Origin: Proteobacteria bacterium UBA652
GTDB lineage: Bacteria > Pseudomonadota > Gammaproteobacteria > Nitrosococcales > Methylophagaceae
Assembly: GCA_002299915.1 (NCBI GenBank)
Contig: DBOG01000066.1
Coordinates: forward strand, 1 to 22,696
Length of the DNA stretch: 22,696 nucleotides
Reading direction: 5' to 3'
Under the pieces are notes generated by a model. That model saw nothing but the letters and a program-made list of their open reading frames with translations, made no database searches and had not been told where the DNA came from. Positions within the stretch are counted from its first letter, which is position 1; every line of letters starts with the position of its first letter. Of the stretch, positions 22,324-22,696 are shown one piece after another. A program made the position numbers and the translations under genes.

Positions 22324-22696
22324 TCAGCCTGCAATCCCGAAATGAAATAATAATGTAATAACGGCAATTGCGGCCAAGTTAAGGCGTAAGCCAACACGCA
22401 TCATGTCGCGCTGAGCAACAAGCCCGCTAGCATGTACTAAGGCATTGGGCGGTGTCGCAACAGGAAGCATAAATGCCATTGACGTCGCTATAGTTACGGG
22501 CACCACCAGACTATCTGTTGCCATCCCAAGCTGTAATGCAACGCCCATAAGAATAGGTGCGAGCTTAGCCGTCACAGCGGTATTTGAAATGAGTTCGGTA
22601 GCAAAAACGCCAATACTCACCAGCACTAATAATAAAGTAAACATGGGAAGGTCACCCACGCTCAAACTTAACATGCCAGCTAACCAATCGTGAGCA
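22324..22696 (-). CDS. SLC13/DASS sodium-coupled anion symporter, C-terminal part
   Basis: The reading frame is open from the right edge to a TGA at 22324-22326 and gives the last 123 or so residues of an inner-membrane transporter. The segment VTIATSMAFMLPVATPPNALVHASG is the second SLC13 (sodium:sulfate/dicarboxylate symporter) signature with its SxxFxxPVxTPPN loop, which binds sodium and the anion carboxylate or sulfate. FATELISNTAVTAKLAPILMG upstream carries the partner SNT motif. Helices before and after fit the C-terminal transport half. The substrate cannot be told from this part. The N-terminal half is beyond the window; the ATG at 22674 is internal. Confidence 0.9.
   Translation of the reverse strand, partial: AHDWLAGMLSLSVGDLPMFTLLLVLVSIGVFATELISNTAVTAKLAPILMGVALQLGMATDSLVVPVTIATSMAFMLPVATPPNALVHASGLVAQRDMMRVGLRLNLAAIAVITLLFHFGIAG

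Overview
The window looks like a stretch of a gammaproteobacterial chromosome, AT-leaning by eye and with little intergenic space. The evidence is the set and order of housekeeping genes: ftsK-lolA-rarA, mlaFEDCB-ibaG-murA-hisG-hisD-hisC, yaeQ, rsmJ and a ybiI-type DksA/TraR zinc-finger gene. HisG is the short, HisZ-dependent form. A periplasmic MxaD-like SRPBCC protein next to a seven-repeat YVTN beta-propeller points to PQQ-linked alcohol or methanol oxidation, so a methylotroph of the Methylophaga kind is a reasonable but unproven guess. No tRNA, rRNA, CRISPR array, phage or insertion sequence was recognised.

Layout. 1-57 (-): first 19 codons of a secreted protein that runs off the left edge. 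58-470: AT-rich gap with one doubtful small membrane ORF. 480-7186 (+): ftsK, lolA, rarA, then serC and serA (serine synthesis), ending at a convergent hairpin (7207-7244). 7261-12525 (-): a TAXI-type solute-binding protein with a C-terminal membrane anchor, yaeQ, a small lipoprotein, a zinc-finger membrane protein, rsmJ, a YVTN beta-propeller protein and the MxaD-like protein. 12526-12829: divergent control region with a 53-codon reading frame broken by one in-frame TAG, an inverted repeat and a cluster of TGAAC words. 12830-20359 (+): mlaFEDCB (retrograde phospholipid transport), ibaG, murA, hisG, hisD, hisC, with many 4-8 bp overlaps. 20589-21827 (+): two lipoprotein genes, the second FlgO-like, with their own promoter and a strong terminator. 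21917-22696 (-): ybiI and the C-terminal end of an SLC13/DASS symporter that leaves the right edge.

How the genes fit together. Most of the forward genes serve envelope and cell-cycle upkeep: FtsK (chromosome segregation at the septum), LolA (lipoprotein trafficking), Mla (outer-membrane lipid asymmetry) and MurA (first step of peptidoglycan synthesis). RarA handles stalled forks, and serC/serA and hisGDC supply amino acids. The reverse block from 7.2 to 12.5 kb is the accessory part: several exported or membrane proteins of unclear role around two conserved genes (yaeQ, rsmJ). It also carries a 32-bp near-identical repeat shared by yaeQ and the zinc-finger gene. I did not find a clearly new multi-gene system. 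The most unusual points are the TAG-interrupted small frame upstream of mlaF, the yaeQ-derived repeat, the orphan anchored TAXI protein, and the MxaD/YVTN pair without a dehydrogenase nearby.
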